Below are positions 20,601 through 28,387 of a DNA stretch of 37,110 bases, one piece after another. Each line of letters begins with the position of its first letter. Position 1 is the stretch's first letter. This DNA comes from a virus. The notes beneath the pieces are model-generated. The model saw only the letters and a list, made by a program, of their open reading frames with translations, made no database searches and was not told the origin of the DNA. The stretch spans positions 1-37,110 of IMG/VR virus record IMGVR_UViG_3300009537_000071. The stretch is one strand, 5' to 3'. The position numbers and the translations under genes were made by a program.

Positions 20601-22026
20601 AGCGCGCGGCGGCTACGGCATTGAACGCATCCACCTGCCCTTGCAGCTGACCGCTGGCGCGAATGCGCAGCGCCACGCGCTTCTGGCCGGTGTAGTCGGC
20701 GCCGTCCGGCTGGTAGCTGCGCAACTGCGTCCAGACCAGCTGGCTGATGTTGTAGGTATCGTTGCCGTTCGGCGTCAAGCGCCGCACGCGCACCTCGTAC
20801 TGGCCCACCGGCACGCTGCGCGAATAGGTCCGGCGCAGCGGCTTGCGCGTGGTGTTCCAGATCGGAAAACCGGACGCAGTGACGAAATAATAAAAGATCG
20901 AATGCCAGAACACGCTGCCGTCGATAAAGTTCTCCGACAACGGCAGCGACGGCCAGGACGGTTCGGTTTCGCCCGAGGTGCCGTCGGCATGGGTGTCGTA
21001 TTTGCGGTTGTTGTACACCGTCGGCACCACATAGCTGCCGGCCGGGTAGAAGGTTTCCGCCTGCCAGGCCGGCAGCGTGTATGGATCGGCGAACGGCAGC
21101 CAGGTGCCGGACCCGGCCTCGCGGTACTCGATCTCGATCCATGCCTCGTTGCCGCCGACCACGCCGTCGTACACGCCGAACAGCAGCCCGGAGATTTCCA
21201 CGCTCAGGCGCGTGCTGCCGGCGCTGCCGGTGCGCTGTATCCAGCCGGTGTCGAAATCCAGCGTGCCGCCGGCAAGGCTGTCGACGTTGCCCGGGAACAG
21301 CGTCAAGGCGCCATCCGTTCCGCTTTCCTCGATGTCCGCGCCGTCGAAGCTGGTGATCGGCGTATCGCCGATCTGATAATTCGCCAGGGTGATGTCGGAC
21401 AGGCCGAAGTTGAACACCTGATACAGATACTGGTCCTCGCCGACGAACTCGGTGTACACGCGCGCGCCGTAGTCCGGATAGATTTTATGTGTGCCCAGCA
21501 CCAGCGGCAGCGGCTCATACAGGCGCGCGCGGTTGCCGGCACCAGTCAGCGAATAGGTCGGGCTGTCCTCGTTGTCGCTCACGCCGGGAATGCGCGGCGT
21601 CGGCGGCGGCAGCAGGTGGTTGATGAGCAGCACGCCGCCGATGGTGAACAGCGCCTGCGCGGCGCTGGCACCGATACCGATATCCAGCCCGCCGATATAG
21701 GCGCCGAACTCGGGCGCGAAAATCAGCACCGCGATGGTGAGGATGGTGGCGGCCACGTTGCTGTTGCCGGTGTCGCCGCCCTGCACCGTGGCGCGCGCGG
21801 TAATCAGATCGCCGGCGCGCGGACACAGCGTGTCGAGCTCGGCGCGCGCCAGCGGGCGGTCGTTGAGCGATACCGCCAGCGGCCGGGCGAGATCCACGCC
21901 GGCGCGGCGCAGGTAGCCGGCCAGGGTTTCGCCGGCGGCGAACGGCTCGCACACCAGACGCCGGTCGGCGGCCGCCAGCAGCGGGTGCGGCGAATACACC
22001 AGGCGTGGCGCGGGCGTCAGGTCCAT
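17671..22026 (-). CDS. Tip attachment protein J-like (host specificity)
   Basis: A 1451-residue central tail tip protein. The start at 22026 is chosen because the frame to 22347 runs through the NlpC/P60 gene. It has an N-terminal J-type region with a hydrophobic patch (TILTIAVLIFAPEFGAYIGG, ALFTIGGVLLINHLL), the typical J core, an FN3-type domain about residues 940-1022 (ITADWDEVPDVDVVIYDLRY), a LamG-type jellyroll about 1040-1235 (HMAGTYDGTTIRVYMNGVEV), and a C-terminal receptor-side domain. It binds the bacterial receptor and triggers DNA release. It follows the M/L/K-type genes as in lambda. Confidence 0.88.
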   Translation of the reverse strand: MDLTPAPRLVYSPHPLLAAADRRLVCEPFAAGETLAGYLRRAGVDLARPLAVSLNDRPLARAELDTLCPRAGDLITARATVQGGDTGNSNVAATILTIAVLIFAPEFGAYIGGLDIGIGASAAQALFTIGGVLLINHLLPPPTPRIPGVSDNEDSPTYSLTGAGNRARLYEPLPLVLGTHKIYPDYGARVYTEFVGEDQYLYQVFNFGLSDITLANYQIGDTPITSFDGADIEESGTDGALTLFPGNVDSLAGGTLDFDTGWIQRTGSAGSTRLSVEISGLLFGVYDGVVGGNEAWIEIEYREAGSGTWLPFADPYTLPAWQAETFYPAGSYVVPTVYNNRKYDTHADGTSGETEPSWPSLPLSENFIDGSVFWHSIFYYFVTASGFPIWNTTRKPLRRTYSRSVPVGQYEVRVRRLTPNGNDTYNISQLVWTQLRSYQPDGADYTGQKRVALRIRASGQLQGQVDAFNAVAAARCEAWTGSAWSLQATGNPAWWFRWFAIGKADAAGRALFGAQLPDARLDLDALKLWGAYCDANSLTFNGIIDTQQSCNDTLMAIARCGRARPTWASGKLGVIWDAAAQPSVAVFGMSNIRRNSFAVQYITGRLADEIVLQFINPDIGWMPDTLRATVPGVTTPAREAAVSLFGCTNLAMAAKAANLLAAAQAYRRRVVSWETDMEGQVASHGDVVTLSHDLTQWGYSGRLVSGSTTALVLDRAVPFTPAASHYLGVRFPDGSYDIYDVDYQAGEASAITLATPLPSAPDADANHPPLDYLWFFAPQPTPGKKVKITSIKPISAHAVRIAATDEDPDYYTAENNSYTYVAPPASAGATPGIANLTISDTLIRIGSGFATRIALAWDVTGTSGGARIRAAYEDSLRSGFGPFEDLGTTDRRAFDFQGPVSGRVQIEVSVFNYFGRVGASGIAITTYTILGKDLPPADVASLNVAQNGNTITADWDEVPDVDVVIYDLRYGNPGAVFDAMQPLTVAEAGTSFTTTKLPPGSWRVGIKAQDSSGNQSVNAAYDDITVTNFQDIIVSAPQAPSWDSYALQFDAGGAGYLAATSPVVGLSSTEVTVEWRGTIDELHNWNNYVNNNWVNNGWLLLATASGQLMFGVGDGGGQYGSPSPAGTLKVGLYCHMAGTYDGTTIRVYMNGVEVASAVRSGIVLDTAYDVAIGSGAGAKASEVRIYNRALTAAEVLQRSKFYDIRAGLVAQYAFNAGVGATITDLSGNGNDAVSVGTGPAWIKGVRSRGFVKHHTGVLIPDSTKLASAHSKAELFEQFVPFPHAVSVYEAPEIDIGFDDDARVWSDSAAALGRGQSGALDFHTELDYRMAANGYDGFEPWSIGQRNARHFKHRLVMNNTAGQVGFLQTFTPVVDQIEFEQSGTGVMGAGGTTIVFPLPFHNVPYIEVDAAGGSALIPAHDLETTTGFRAFLYTLAGAVATGETFNWKARGV

Positions 22027-22394
22027 CGGTAAAACCCTTCGATGGCGAGCCCGAAGCGGCCGAGGTCGGCGAGACGGTGCAGGCAGGTTTGCCCGGCGTT
22101 GCGCACCGCGTGCAGCACATACGGCACGCCGCCGATGTCGCAATACACGCCGATGTGTTGAAGCCGGCCGCGCGCCACCATCAGCACCGCGTCGCCATCG
22201 CACGGCTGCGCCACCGGCTCGGCGTAATCGGCCTTGAGCGAGTCGATCTGCTCGGTCATCCCGCGCAGGCCGGCGGCGCGCTCGGCGGGCAACGACAGGG
22301 CGCGGTTGAATACCTGCCGCTGCACACGCTCGGCCAGCGCGGCGCAATCCGCCTCGCGGTACGGCAGGCCGACATAGGGTTCCGACCAGTGCAT
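22017..22394 (-). CDS. NlpC/P60-type tail assembly protein K-like
   Basis: A 125-residue protein starting in a TGATG overlap with the L-like gene. MHWSEPYVGLPYREADCAAL places the catalytic Cys of an NlpC/P60 cysteine peptidase early. QHIGVYCDIGG supplies the active His, and the region near YVLHAV the third position. In tail tips these act on peptidoglycan during entry or on tail maturation. It overlaps the J-like start by 10 bases. Confidence 0.75.
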   Translation of the reverse strand: MHWSEPYVGLPYREADCAALAERVQRQVFNRALSLPAERAAGLRGMTEQIDSLKADYAEPVAQPCDGDAVLMVARGRLQHIGVYCDIGGVPYVLHAVRNAGQTCLHRLADLGRFGLAIEGFYRWT

Positions 22395-22870
22395 CAGTAC
22401 AGCCCCGGGGCCACGTCCGGCCGGTAGGTGAGCGCCACCGCCGGGCGGTTGAGGAGATCCTCGAACGTCAACGTGCCACGCACGCGCAGCATGTCGATGC
22501 CGATGTTGTTGAGGTCGAGCGTCACCTCCCACTCGACCGCGTCGGGCGCGGAACGCAGCACCTGAATCATGCGCACCTGCGCGCCCTGCCCGCCGCCGGA
22601 GGCCTCCAGCCAGCCGACCATTTCCTTGCCGACGTTGTCGACCGACAGTTGCGCGCGCGGCATGCCCTCCTCCGGCTCGTCCGGCAGGGTGGCCTCGAAC
22701 GCCAGCGCCGTGAACACGTCGCCGTTGTGGGTCAGGTCCTGATTGTCGTTCACCACCCGGATCGGTGATGGCAGGTCCGGGTGGGTGATCTCCAAAAGCA
22801 GCAGCGGCGCTTCGCCTGCGCCGGTGCTGTTGATCACGCCCTGATAGGCGGCGGAATAGGTTTTAGGCAT
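22394..22870 (-). CDS. DUF1833 tail protein (L-like)
   Basis: A 158-residue protein of the DUF1833 type: LLLLEITHPDLPSPIRVVND, then FTALAFEATLPDEPEEGMPR and VSTD-like LSVDNVGKEM. It is located between the M-like gene and the NlpC/P60 gene, the position of lambda L, a tail tip protein with a beta-sandwich fold. No cysteine cluster is visible here, unlike the Fe-S form of lambda L. Confidence 0.75.
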   Translation of the reverse strand: MPKTYSAAYQGVINSTGAGEAPLLLLEITHPDLPSPIRVVNDNQDLTHNGDVFTALAFEATLPDEPEEGMPRAQLSVDNVGKEMVGWLEASGGGQGAQVRMIQVLRSAPDAVEWEVTLDLNNIGIDMLRVRGTLTFEDLLNRPAVALTYRPDVAPGLY

Positions 22871-23222
22871 CCCAGGTCTCGATGCTGAATTTGAGCACCC
22901 ACACGTCCAGCGTCCTGTTCGGTTCCTCCTCGTCGATCACGCCGCCGACGATGCGCGCCTGTTTCACGCTGTCGTCGATCGGGTCGGGCCAGTCGAACCA
23001 GGCCGCGCCGCGCGCGATGTCGTTGTTGAACCAGGCAATGAATGCCTGATAATCGGCCAGCGACCCGAAGGCGTAGCGCACCTCGCGCGCGACCATCACA
23101 CGCGAGCGCAGCATGGCCTGCTTGGGCGGGCCGGATTCCATGTCGGTGCGCAACACCGCCGGCTCGCGCCGGACCCGATACGGGCTGTGCAGCAGCTTGG
23201 CGGTGGTCGGGAAGGTGGCCAT
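22863..23222 (-). CDS. Minor tail protein M-like
   Basis: A 119-residue protein overlapping the L-like gene start by 8 bases. PYRVRREPAVLRTDMESG then QAFIAWFNNDIARGAAWFDW and VWVLKFSIETWDA have the beta-rich, aromatic pattern of small distal-tail proteins. It lies between the tape measure and L-like genes as M does in lambda. The family match is by context and general pattern. Confidence 0.65.
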   Translation of the reverse strand: MATFPTTAKLLHSPYRVRREPAVLRTDMESGPPKQAMLRSRVMVAREVRYAFGSLADYQAFIAWFNNDIARGAAWFDWPDPIDDSVKQARIVGGVIDEEEPNRTLDVWVLKFSIETWDA

Positions 23223-23228
23223 ATTGCG

Positions 23229-25409
23229 TTATTGCCTCAGCGAACGGCGCAGGGTGTTGATGATTTTTCCGCCGCGCTGCGCGTCCTCGGTGATGATCTT
23301 GACCACCATGCCCTCGGTGTCGAAGCGCACGTCCGCCGATTGCGCGCTGATCGGCGTGCCGCGATTCTCGATCTGCACCGATACCGGCTGGCCGCGGTTC
23401 GCGAATTGGTCGGGCGTCATCACCACCTCGCCGCGTTTCAGAATGGCCGGCACCTCGTCACTGGACAGGCCGGCGATGCCGCCGCTGTGCAGGCGCGGCG
23501 CGCCGACAAACGCCAGCGGCGACACCGCACGCTGCGGCGCAGAGTCGCCGACCGTGCCACCGCCATGGAACAGGCTGCCGAACAGGCCGCCGAGCTCGCC
23601 GGTGGTGGTGTAACTGGCGCCGAACAGCAGGTTCAGGAGCTGCGAGGCAGCCAGCTCGGCGGCCATGCGCTTGAGCAGGTTGCTGAACTCCTCGCCGAGA
23701 TTGTCGAACTCGCCGTTCAGCACGTTGAAAAATCCGTTGGCGAACGCGGTCTGCATGTCGCGCGCCGCCTGAATGGTGAACTGCGTGATCTCGTCGGTTT
23801 TGGTTTCGGCGGTCTTGCTCAGGTTGTCGAAACTTTCCTGAAACACGAACTGCGCCTCCAGCCATTCATCCAGCGACAGCTTGCCGCGCGCGTAGGCTTC
23901 GCGCAGCCGTTCCATGGTCGCCTCCAGCTCGCGGTACGGATTCAGCTGGTTGCGCAGCGCCTCGGCGCCGCGGTCGAGTTCGTCGTTGTATTGCTTTTCG
24001 GCGGCGGCGGCATCCTGCTGCGCGCGCTGCTCGGCGGTCAGGGCATCGAGTCGCTGGCCGGCCTGCAGCAGCGCCTGCTGTTCGTTTTCGGACAGGTCTT
24101 TGTATCGGCCGTTCTCGACCTCATACAAGACCTTCTGGTACTCGGTTTCCTGACCGAGCAGCGCGATGCGCCGTTCCAGGTCGGCGTTGGCCTTGAGGAA
24201 ATCCTCGTTCGGCCCCGCCGCCTCGAATCCGGCACCGCGTGGCGCCTCGGCGCCAGGCTCGGCCGCGGCCGGTCCGGCCAGCAGCGCATTGAACTCGGCC
24301 AGCAGCTGGCGGCGTTCTTCGGTGAGGTCGGCGATACGCGCGTTGATGCGCTCATCGGATGCGAAAAACTCCTGACCGCTGAGCAGGCCGCCGCGCAGGG
24401 CACGCGGTTTTTCCAGCTGATAACGCAGCGCGCGCAGTTGTTTGTCGGTTTTTTCAACGGCGGCATCCAGCTTGCCGAGTGCGTCGGTCGGTCCCTGCAC
24501 CATGAAATTGACCGCCGACACGAACAACGCGGCTTGCGCGGCGGCCGTGGCCACCAGGGAGATGAACTCGTTAAACGCCGCCTGCGTGCCGGGATCCTGC
24601 AACTGCTGGGTGAGTGCCTGCACGGCGTTCTTGGCCTCGACCAGGCCGGACTTGCCCTCGAGCAGATCACCAAAGGCGTTCTTGAGCCCCTCGAGCGCGC
24701 CGCCGAAGGTATCGCGCGCGGCGCGCGCCGCGCCGCCGATGCTGCTCTGGAGTTGGTCGAGGATGACGCGCTGTGCGCCGGCGATGTCGCCGGCCTTGAC
24801 CATCTTGCGGATGGCCTCCTCCTGGCTGTCGCTGAAGCTGATGGTCGCGGTGCGCAGGTCGGTGATGCCGCGCACCGGGTCCTGCAGCGCCTTGCCGACC
24901 AGCACCGCCGAACCCTTGAGGTCGCGACCGAGGCGCGTGGACAGATCGGCCACCAGTTCGGTGGTTTCACGGAATACCGGCCCCTGAATGTTCTGGAAGC
25001 CGAGCAACAGCGCCTGCACGCCCTGAATGGCCTCGTCGCCGAAGGTGGTGACGTTTTGCAGTTCGCCGGCCATGGCCGCCAGTTCCGGCGCGGTGTAGCC
25101 GGCCGCGCCGCCGGTGGAGCGCACCGCGTTCTCCAGCTGGACAAAGGCGCCCTCGGCCTCGATGGTGTTGCGGATGATGGCGCGCAGCGCCAGGCCGACA
25201 CCGAGACCGGCAAGGACACCGCGCAACGAAATGGAGCTGCCGAGCAGTTTCTTGACGCTGCCGTCGGCGCGGTCCAGATCCTTGGACAGTTGTTTGCCGC
25301 CGCGATCCTTGCCGAGCTTGCCGACCTCGCCGCGCAGGGCGTTGATGCCCTTGACGGCGCGCTCCACGTCGGCGCTGATTTTTATGGAAAGGTCGGTTTC
25401 CTGCGCCAT
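23229..25409 (-). CDS. Tail tape measure protein
   Basis: A 726-residue protein. The N-terminus MAQETDLSIKISADVERAVK and KGINALRGEV are typical of tape measure proteins; then hydrophobic helices (LRGVLAGLGVGLALRAIIRN), long coiled-coil stretches rich in Ala, Glu and Gln, and a C-terminus with an FHGGGTVG-type motif. It spans the tail lumen and sets tail length. At about 1.5 angstrom per residue it predicts a tail near 110 nm. It lies directly after the G/GT gene. Confidence 0.9.
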   Translation of the reverse strand: MAQETDLSIKISADVERAVKGINALRGEVGKLGKDRGGKQLSKDLDRADGSVKKLLGSSISLRGVLAGLGVGLALRAIIRNTIEAEGAFVQLENAVRSTGGAAGYTAPELAAMAGELQNVTTFGDEAIQGVQALLLGFQNIQGPVFRETTELVADLSTRLGRDLKGSAVLVGKALQDPVRGITDLRTATISFSDSQEEAIRKMVKAGDIAGAQRVILDQLQSSIGGAARAARDTFGGALEGLKNAFGDLLEGKSGLVEAKNAVQALTQQLQDPGTQAAFNEFISLVATAAAQAALFVSAVNFMVQGPTDALGKLDAAVEKTDKQLRALRYQLEKPRALRGGLLSGQEFFASDERINARIADLTEERRQLLAEFNALLAGPAAAEPGAEAPRGAGFEAAGPNEDFLKANADLERRIALLGQETEYQKVLYEVENGRYKDLSENEQQALLQAGQRLDALTAEQRAQQDAAAAEKQYNDELDRGAEALRNQLNPYRELEATMERLREAYARGKLSLDEWLEAQFVFQESFDNLSKTAETKTDEITQFTIQAARDMQTAFANGFFNVLNGEFDNLGEEFSNLLKRMAAELAASQLLNLLFGASYTTTGELGGLFGSLFHGGGTVGDSAPQRAVSPLAFVGAPRLHSGGIAGLSSDEVPAILKRGEVVMTPDQFANRGQPVSVQIENRGTPISAQSADVRFDTEGMVVKIITEDAQRGGKIINTLRRSLRQ

Positions 25410-25423
25410 GTCTTTTTATGCCT

Positions 25424-26040
25424 TTACTCGGACCGCAGTTTGCGCAACAACTCGGGTATTTTCTTGGACCCGAACCCGATCGCCACCGCCTCGATCATGT
25501 CGGCGCGCGCCATGCGGTGCTGGCGATCGGTCAGCTCCCAGAAACGCCTGATCTGCCGCCAGGTGAAACGCTCGGCGAGGCTGTGCTGGTCGCGGGCGAA
25601 GCCGGCCGCGACGAGCGCGCCGATGATTTCGGCGAGGCCGACGACCCTCTCGCCAGTCCGGCGGCGACCGCTGCGCCGAACAGCAGCCGCCTGGTAAAAA
25701 AACCGCTGTTGGCCCCCCAGAACGCCATCTGCAGGGCCATGGCGTGCCGATCCGGCAGCGCCGCCACCCACTTCAGTTCGCGATCGCAACTTTTCGCCAC
25801 CATCAGCAGCCAGACTTCACGGTGTTCGCCGATCAGCGCATCCAGCGCCTCGGGCACCACCGCGCCGGGCGCGGAATCGATCAGCGTACGCAGCCCGACC
25901 AGGAATGGACGGGCCAGCGCCGCCATCTCCAGACCCTCGCGGTAGCGGAACTCGCGCACCACCAGTTTCTCGCCGTCGAGGTCGATCTGCTGATCCGGAT
26001 ACAGGATTTCCAGATCGTCGGTTTTCTCCGCGTTGCTCAT
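25424..26040 (-). CDS. Tail assembly chaperone, -1 frameshift product (GT-like)
   Basis: A composite gene. The G-like part runs from ATG 26040 (MSNAEKTDDLEILYPDQQID) to the seven-T run at 25702-25696. A -1 slip on T-TTT-TTT there joins GFF to YQAAAVRR and on through LAERFTWRQIRRFWELTDRQ to the stop at 25424. This is the conserved programmed frameshift of long-tailed phages: the GT form binds the tape measure and the G form binds tube subunits. The zero-frame continuation to 25531 is low-complexity and looks like a shadow. Confidence 0.85.
25531..26040 (-). CDS. Tail assembly chaperone, zero-frame product (G-like)
   Basis: The same start as the GT product (ATG 26040). Without frameshifting, translation continues in frame 0 to 25531, giving 169 residues. 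The first 115 residues contain the G-type domain (YREGLEMAALARPFLVGLRT). The last 54 are Ser/Pro/Ala-rich and overlap the T part of GT in another frame. An unusually long zero-frame tail could be tolerated or real; the GT frame looks more protein-like in this overlap. Confidence 0.65.
   Translation of the reverse strand: MSNAEKTDDLEILYPDQQIDLDGEKLVVREFRYREGLEMAALARPFLVGLRTLIDSAPGAVVPEALDALIGEHREVWLLMVAKSCDRELKWVAALPDRHAMALQMAFWGANSGFFTRRLLFGAAVAAGLARGSSASPKSSARSSRPASPATSTASPSVSPGGRSGVSGS
25696..25702 (-). promoter_or_regulatory. Programmed -1 ribosomal frameshift site
   Basis: A seven-T run on the minus strand, read in zero frame as GGT TTT TTT ACC. It is a T-TTT-TTT slippery heptamer. Re-pairing one base back gives GGT TTT TTT TAC CAG, which enters the T-like frame exactly where its homologous sequence begins. 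Confidence 0.8.
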
Positions 26041-26056
26041 ACGCTACCCCGTGGAT

Positions 26057-26800
26057 TTAGATGTGCACGAAACGCCCGAACTGGCCAAGGTAGGTGTCGG
26101 ACACCTTCTTGTCGTCGTACAGCACCGATCCGCTGAGGTTAAGCGCGCCGAGGTCGTCGCCGATCAGCGCCAACTCCGCCAGCGGGTCGAGCAACACGCG
26201 ATACAGCTCGACCAGTACCGGGGCATCGCCGTCGGCGGTGTTGATGCCCTCGAAGCGCAGCCAGCGCTCGGCCGGGGCGGTGTCGAACATGGCGATGTTG
26301 TCGTGCGCGCCGTAGGTGTAGTCCACCGTGAACGGCTGGGTATAGGAAGCGAGGCCGAGAATCTTGATGGTGCCGTGGTTGGCCGAGCTGATCTCGTAGT
26401 CGGTGCCGAGCACCAGCGTGGCCGGTGTGCCGGCGCTGTCCTTGACCACGACCGCCGACACCTCCGGATACTTGAGGCGCGCATAGTCGCCGACCGCCAG
26501 GGTCGGCAACGCTTCGCCGGTGACGCTGCTGCCGGCGGTGGTCACCGGCGTGCTGTACAGCGCCAGGCCGAGGTTGTTTTTCTCGAAGTCGTCCAGCACC
26601 GCATCAAGGGTCGCCTTTTTCTCGGTGGTCAGGCGCAGGTCGGTAAGGCGCTGGCCGCTGGTGGACTCCTTGTGCTCGATGGTGGAAGTGGCCATCTGCG
26701 GCTTGAAGTCGGACACGTTGCCGACGTAGCGGAACGCGCCGGCCGAGCCATCGGCGGCACGCGGCGCGATAAACAGTTTGCCCTGCCCGGAAAAGTACAT
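26057..26800 (-). CDS. Major tail tube protein
   Basis: A 247-residue protein with the beta-sandwich/loop pattern of siphophage tube proteins: MYFSGQGKLFIAPRAADGSA, FRYVGNVSDFKPQMATSTIE, HKESTSGQR, and C-terminal KVSDTYLGQFGRFVHI. Located before the G/GT chaperone and tape measure genes as expected. It polymerises as hexameric rings to form the tail tube. Confidence 0.85.
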   Translation of the reverse strand: MYFSGQGKLFIAPRAADGSAGAFRYVGNVSDFKPQMATSTIEHKESTSGQRLTDLRLTTEKKATLDAVLDDFEKNNLGLALYSTPVTTAGSSVTGEALPTLAVGDYARLKYPEVSAVVVKDSAGTPATLVLGTDYEISSANHGTIKILGLASYTQPFTVDYTYGAHDNIAMFDTAPAERWLRFEGINTADGDAPVLVELYRVLLDPLAELALIGDDLGALNLSGSVLYDDKKVSDTYLGQFGRFVHI

Positions 26801-26803
26801 GGT

Positions 26804-26977
26804 TCATTCCTCCTGTTGATGTGATTTGCGTTTCGGTTCGTTCGACTTCACGCTCGCGGCCCTGGCCACGCCCCGCTCGATCAGCCAGTTCGCGGTGTCC
26901 GGTTCCGGATTCAGTTGCGCGCCGACCGGATACTTGTGGCCGGCGTGTTCGTGTTCTTTCAGCAGTACGATTTTCAT
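26804..26977 (-). CDS. Small conserved phage protein
   Basis: A 57-residue protein, MKIVLLKEHEHAGHKYPVGA then QLNPEPDTANWLIERGVA, with a basic tail. The pattern (hydrophobic strand, H-x-G-x-x-Y-P-x-G, acidic turn, A-x-W-L-I-E-x-G-V-A) recurs in small proteins beside phage tail tube genes. An AGGAGG near its stop serves the tube gene that follows. Function unknown. Confidence 0.65.
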   Translation of the reverse strand: MKIVLLKEHEHAGHKYPVGAQLNPEPDTANWLIERGVARAASVKSNEPKRKSHQQEE

Positions 26978-26979
26978 GC

Positions 26980-27414
26980 TCAGCCCCCGGTTCCGGAAAA
27001 GATGCGGCGCACGCTAAAGCGCAGCGGAAACTCCGCCTGCCCGGCCTCGACCAGCGGATCCTCTCGGCCCACATAGCGCATCGGCCGATAGCCGGCCGGA
27101 GCCCAGCCGGCCAGCGCCGCGACGATCTTGCCGAGCAGCGCGCCCATGGCCTGATAATCGCCGGCCAGGGTGTCGGTATCCGGCACCAGCGCGGCAACCG
27201 CCACCACCAGCCAGGTTTCCTCTTCGGTCTGCGCGATGCCATTGCCGGCACTGGATACCACCGACGCACTGCCCGGCTGCAAAAAAATGCCATCCAGCAG
27301 GCCGGCGATATCCAGCGCGCCGGCGATGGTCGCGGCCGAAGCGATGGTTTTCACGTCGGTGATCTGCGCCTTGAGGCGCGCGATGATCAGCGGTTCGGCG
27401 TCCAGCAGGTTCAT
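26980..27414 (-). CDS. Tail terminator-like protein
   Basis: A 144-residue alpha/beta protein (MNLLDAEPLIIARLKAQITD, TEEETWLVVAVAALVPDTDT, then GYRPMRYVGREDPLVEAGQA, EFPLRFSVRRIF). The strand-helix order and its place between the neck proteins and the tube gene fit lambda U / Mu gp37-type tail terminators, which cap the tail tube. It overlaps the previous gene by ATGA. Confidence 0.7.
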   Translation of the reverse strand: MNLLDAEPLIIARLKAQITDVKTIASAATIAGALDIAGLLDGIFLQPGSASVVSSAGNGIAQTEEETWLVVAVAALVPDTDTLAGDYQAMGALLGKIVAALAGWAPAGYRPMRYVGREDPLVEAGQAEFPLRFSVRRIFSGTGG

Positions 27415-27587
27415 CTGCGTTTGCCTTTGGGCGACTGGTCGTCAATGCGCGCGTGCGCGTGGTCCACGTCGCGGCGCAGGTATTTAAGCTCCACCCGGAT
27501 GGCGGTGAAGGCCGCCACGCCGGTGATGACGCCGCCGACCAGGCCGGACATGACAGAGGTGAGTAGTTGCGTGAATACCTGTTCCAT
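27411..27587 (-). CDS. Small membrane-anchored protein
   Basis: A 58-residue protein, MEQVFTQLLTSVMSGLVGGV followed by ITGVAAFTAIRVELKYLRRD, then a charged C-terminus ending SPKGKRR. One membrane pass then a helical cytoplasmic tail resembles XhlA-like or phage small-membrane proteins. It is sandwiched between the DksA/TraR-type gene and the tail terminator-like gene, and its stop overlaps the latter start (ATGA). Confidence 0.6.
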   Translation of the reverse strand: MEQVFTQLLTSVMSGLVGGVITGVAAFTAIRVELKYLRRDVDHAHARIDDQSPKGKRR

Positions 27588-27599
27588 GTTCCGATTCCG

Positions 27600-27857
27600 T
27601 CAGTGGCCGCACTGCGGCCGGGTGGTGAGGCGCATTTTCAGCAGCCGTTCATGGGTGCCCTGACACTCCGTGCAGCGCACCGCCTGCGGCACGGCGGTGA
27701 GGCGGTGGCGATCGAGGCGCTCGAGGCAAACAACGCAAACGCGCTTGCCGGCAGCGTCGCACTGCGGCGTTTCAGCCGGGGTGTGCGCATGGCGATACAG
27801 CGAATCGGCGCGCTCGCGTTCCTCGATCTGCTGCGAACGGTCGGCGAAGTCCATCAC
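27600..27857 (-). CDS. DksA/TraR-type C4 zinc-finger protein
   Basis: An 85-residue protein (DFADRSQQIEERERADSLYR then RVCVVCLERLDRHRLTAVPQ and AVRCTECQG). The C-x2-C ... C-x2-C set with the acidic/helical N-terminus matches phage TraR-like members of the DksA family, which act in the secondary channel of RNA polymerase. It overlaps the Z-like gene by ATGA. In phages it may tune host transcription during the late stage. Confidence 0.78.
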   Translation of the reverse strand: MMDFADRSQQIEERERADSLYRHAHTPAETPQCDAAGKRVCVVCLERLDRHRLTAVPQAVRCTECQGTHERLLKMRLTTRPQCGH

Positions 27858-28387
27858 TTTTTGCCCCGCTGGCGCTCAAAGTTCATTTCCTGCTGGAATA
27901 CCTTCTCGACCTGATCGGCCACACCGGCCTCGACCGGCGACAATGCGGCGCGCGCGGCGCTGAGCTTGACCACCTGCTCCTCGATCGGCAGACGCGAGCG
28001 GCCGGCGCGCTTGAAAATACCGACGTGGCCGGTCGGGGTAGTGGCCACGAACGCGCCATCAAACTTGTGCCGGCCGACTTTTGCACCGAGGCGCGACTGG
28101 CGCGGCTTGCCGAGGTAGCTGGCCTTGACCGGCACGGTGCCGAACCATGCCCGGCCGGTGAGGTCCTGCCGCGAGGCGCGCACCACGGCGGCGCGCCGGC
28201 GTTTGCGCAGGGCCGAGTACGGAATGTCGTGCGTGCGGGCGATGGCGCGCAATCCCTGGCTGCGCACGCTGTTCAATACCTTGTTGATGGTGCGCACCAG
28301 CGCGCGTTGTGCCATGGCCGGCTGGGCGTTAAGCGCCGCCGCAATGGCAGCCTGCTGTTTCGGGTCAACCGTGATCGAAACGCTCAT
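27854..28387 (-). CDS. Minor tail protein Z-like
   Basis: A 177-residue basic protein (MAQRALVRTINKVLNSVRSQ, GLRAIARTHDIPYSALRKRR) with VKASYLGKPRQSRLGAKVGR and TGHVGIFKRAGRSRLPIEEQ. The last is the characteristic ending of the phage GPZ family (FxR.g.sRLPI...). These are tail completion/connector proteins. Position after the neck gene agrees. Confidence 0.82.
   Translation of the reverse strand: MSVSITVDPKQQAAIAAALNAQPAMAQRALVRTINKVLNSVRSQGLRAIARTHDIPYSALRKRRRAAVVRASRQDLTGRAWFGTVPVKASYLGKPRQSRLGAKVGRHKFDGAFVATTPTGHVGIFKRAGRSRLPIEEQVVKLSAARAALSPVEAGVADQVEKVFQQEMNFERQRGKK

Noticed and set aside
18883-22032. 1049-residue open frame on the plus strand
   Set aside because: It is antisense to the J-like gene, Arg/Gly/His/Ala-rich with no domain; a product of high GC content.
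22027-22347. N-terminal extension of the J-like protein
   Set aside because: It overlaps the NlpC/P60 gene and is Arg-rich; the J-like homology starts at MDLTPAPRLVYSP.
23187-25697. 836-residue open frame on the plus strand
   Set aside because: Antisense to the tape measure gene; a compositional shadow.
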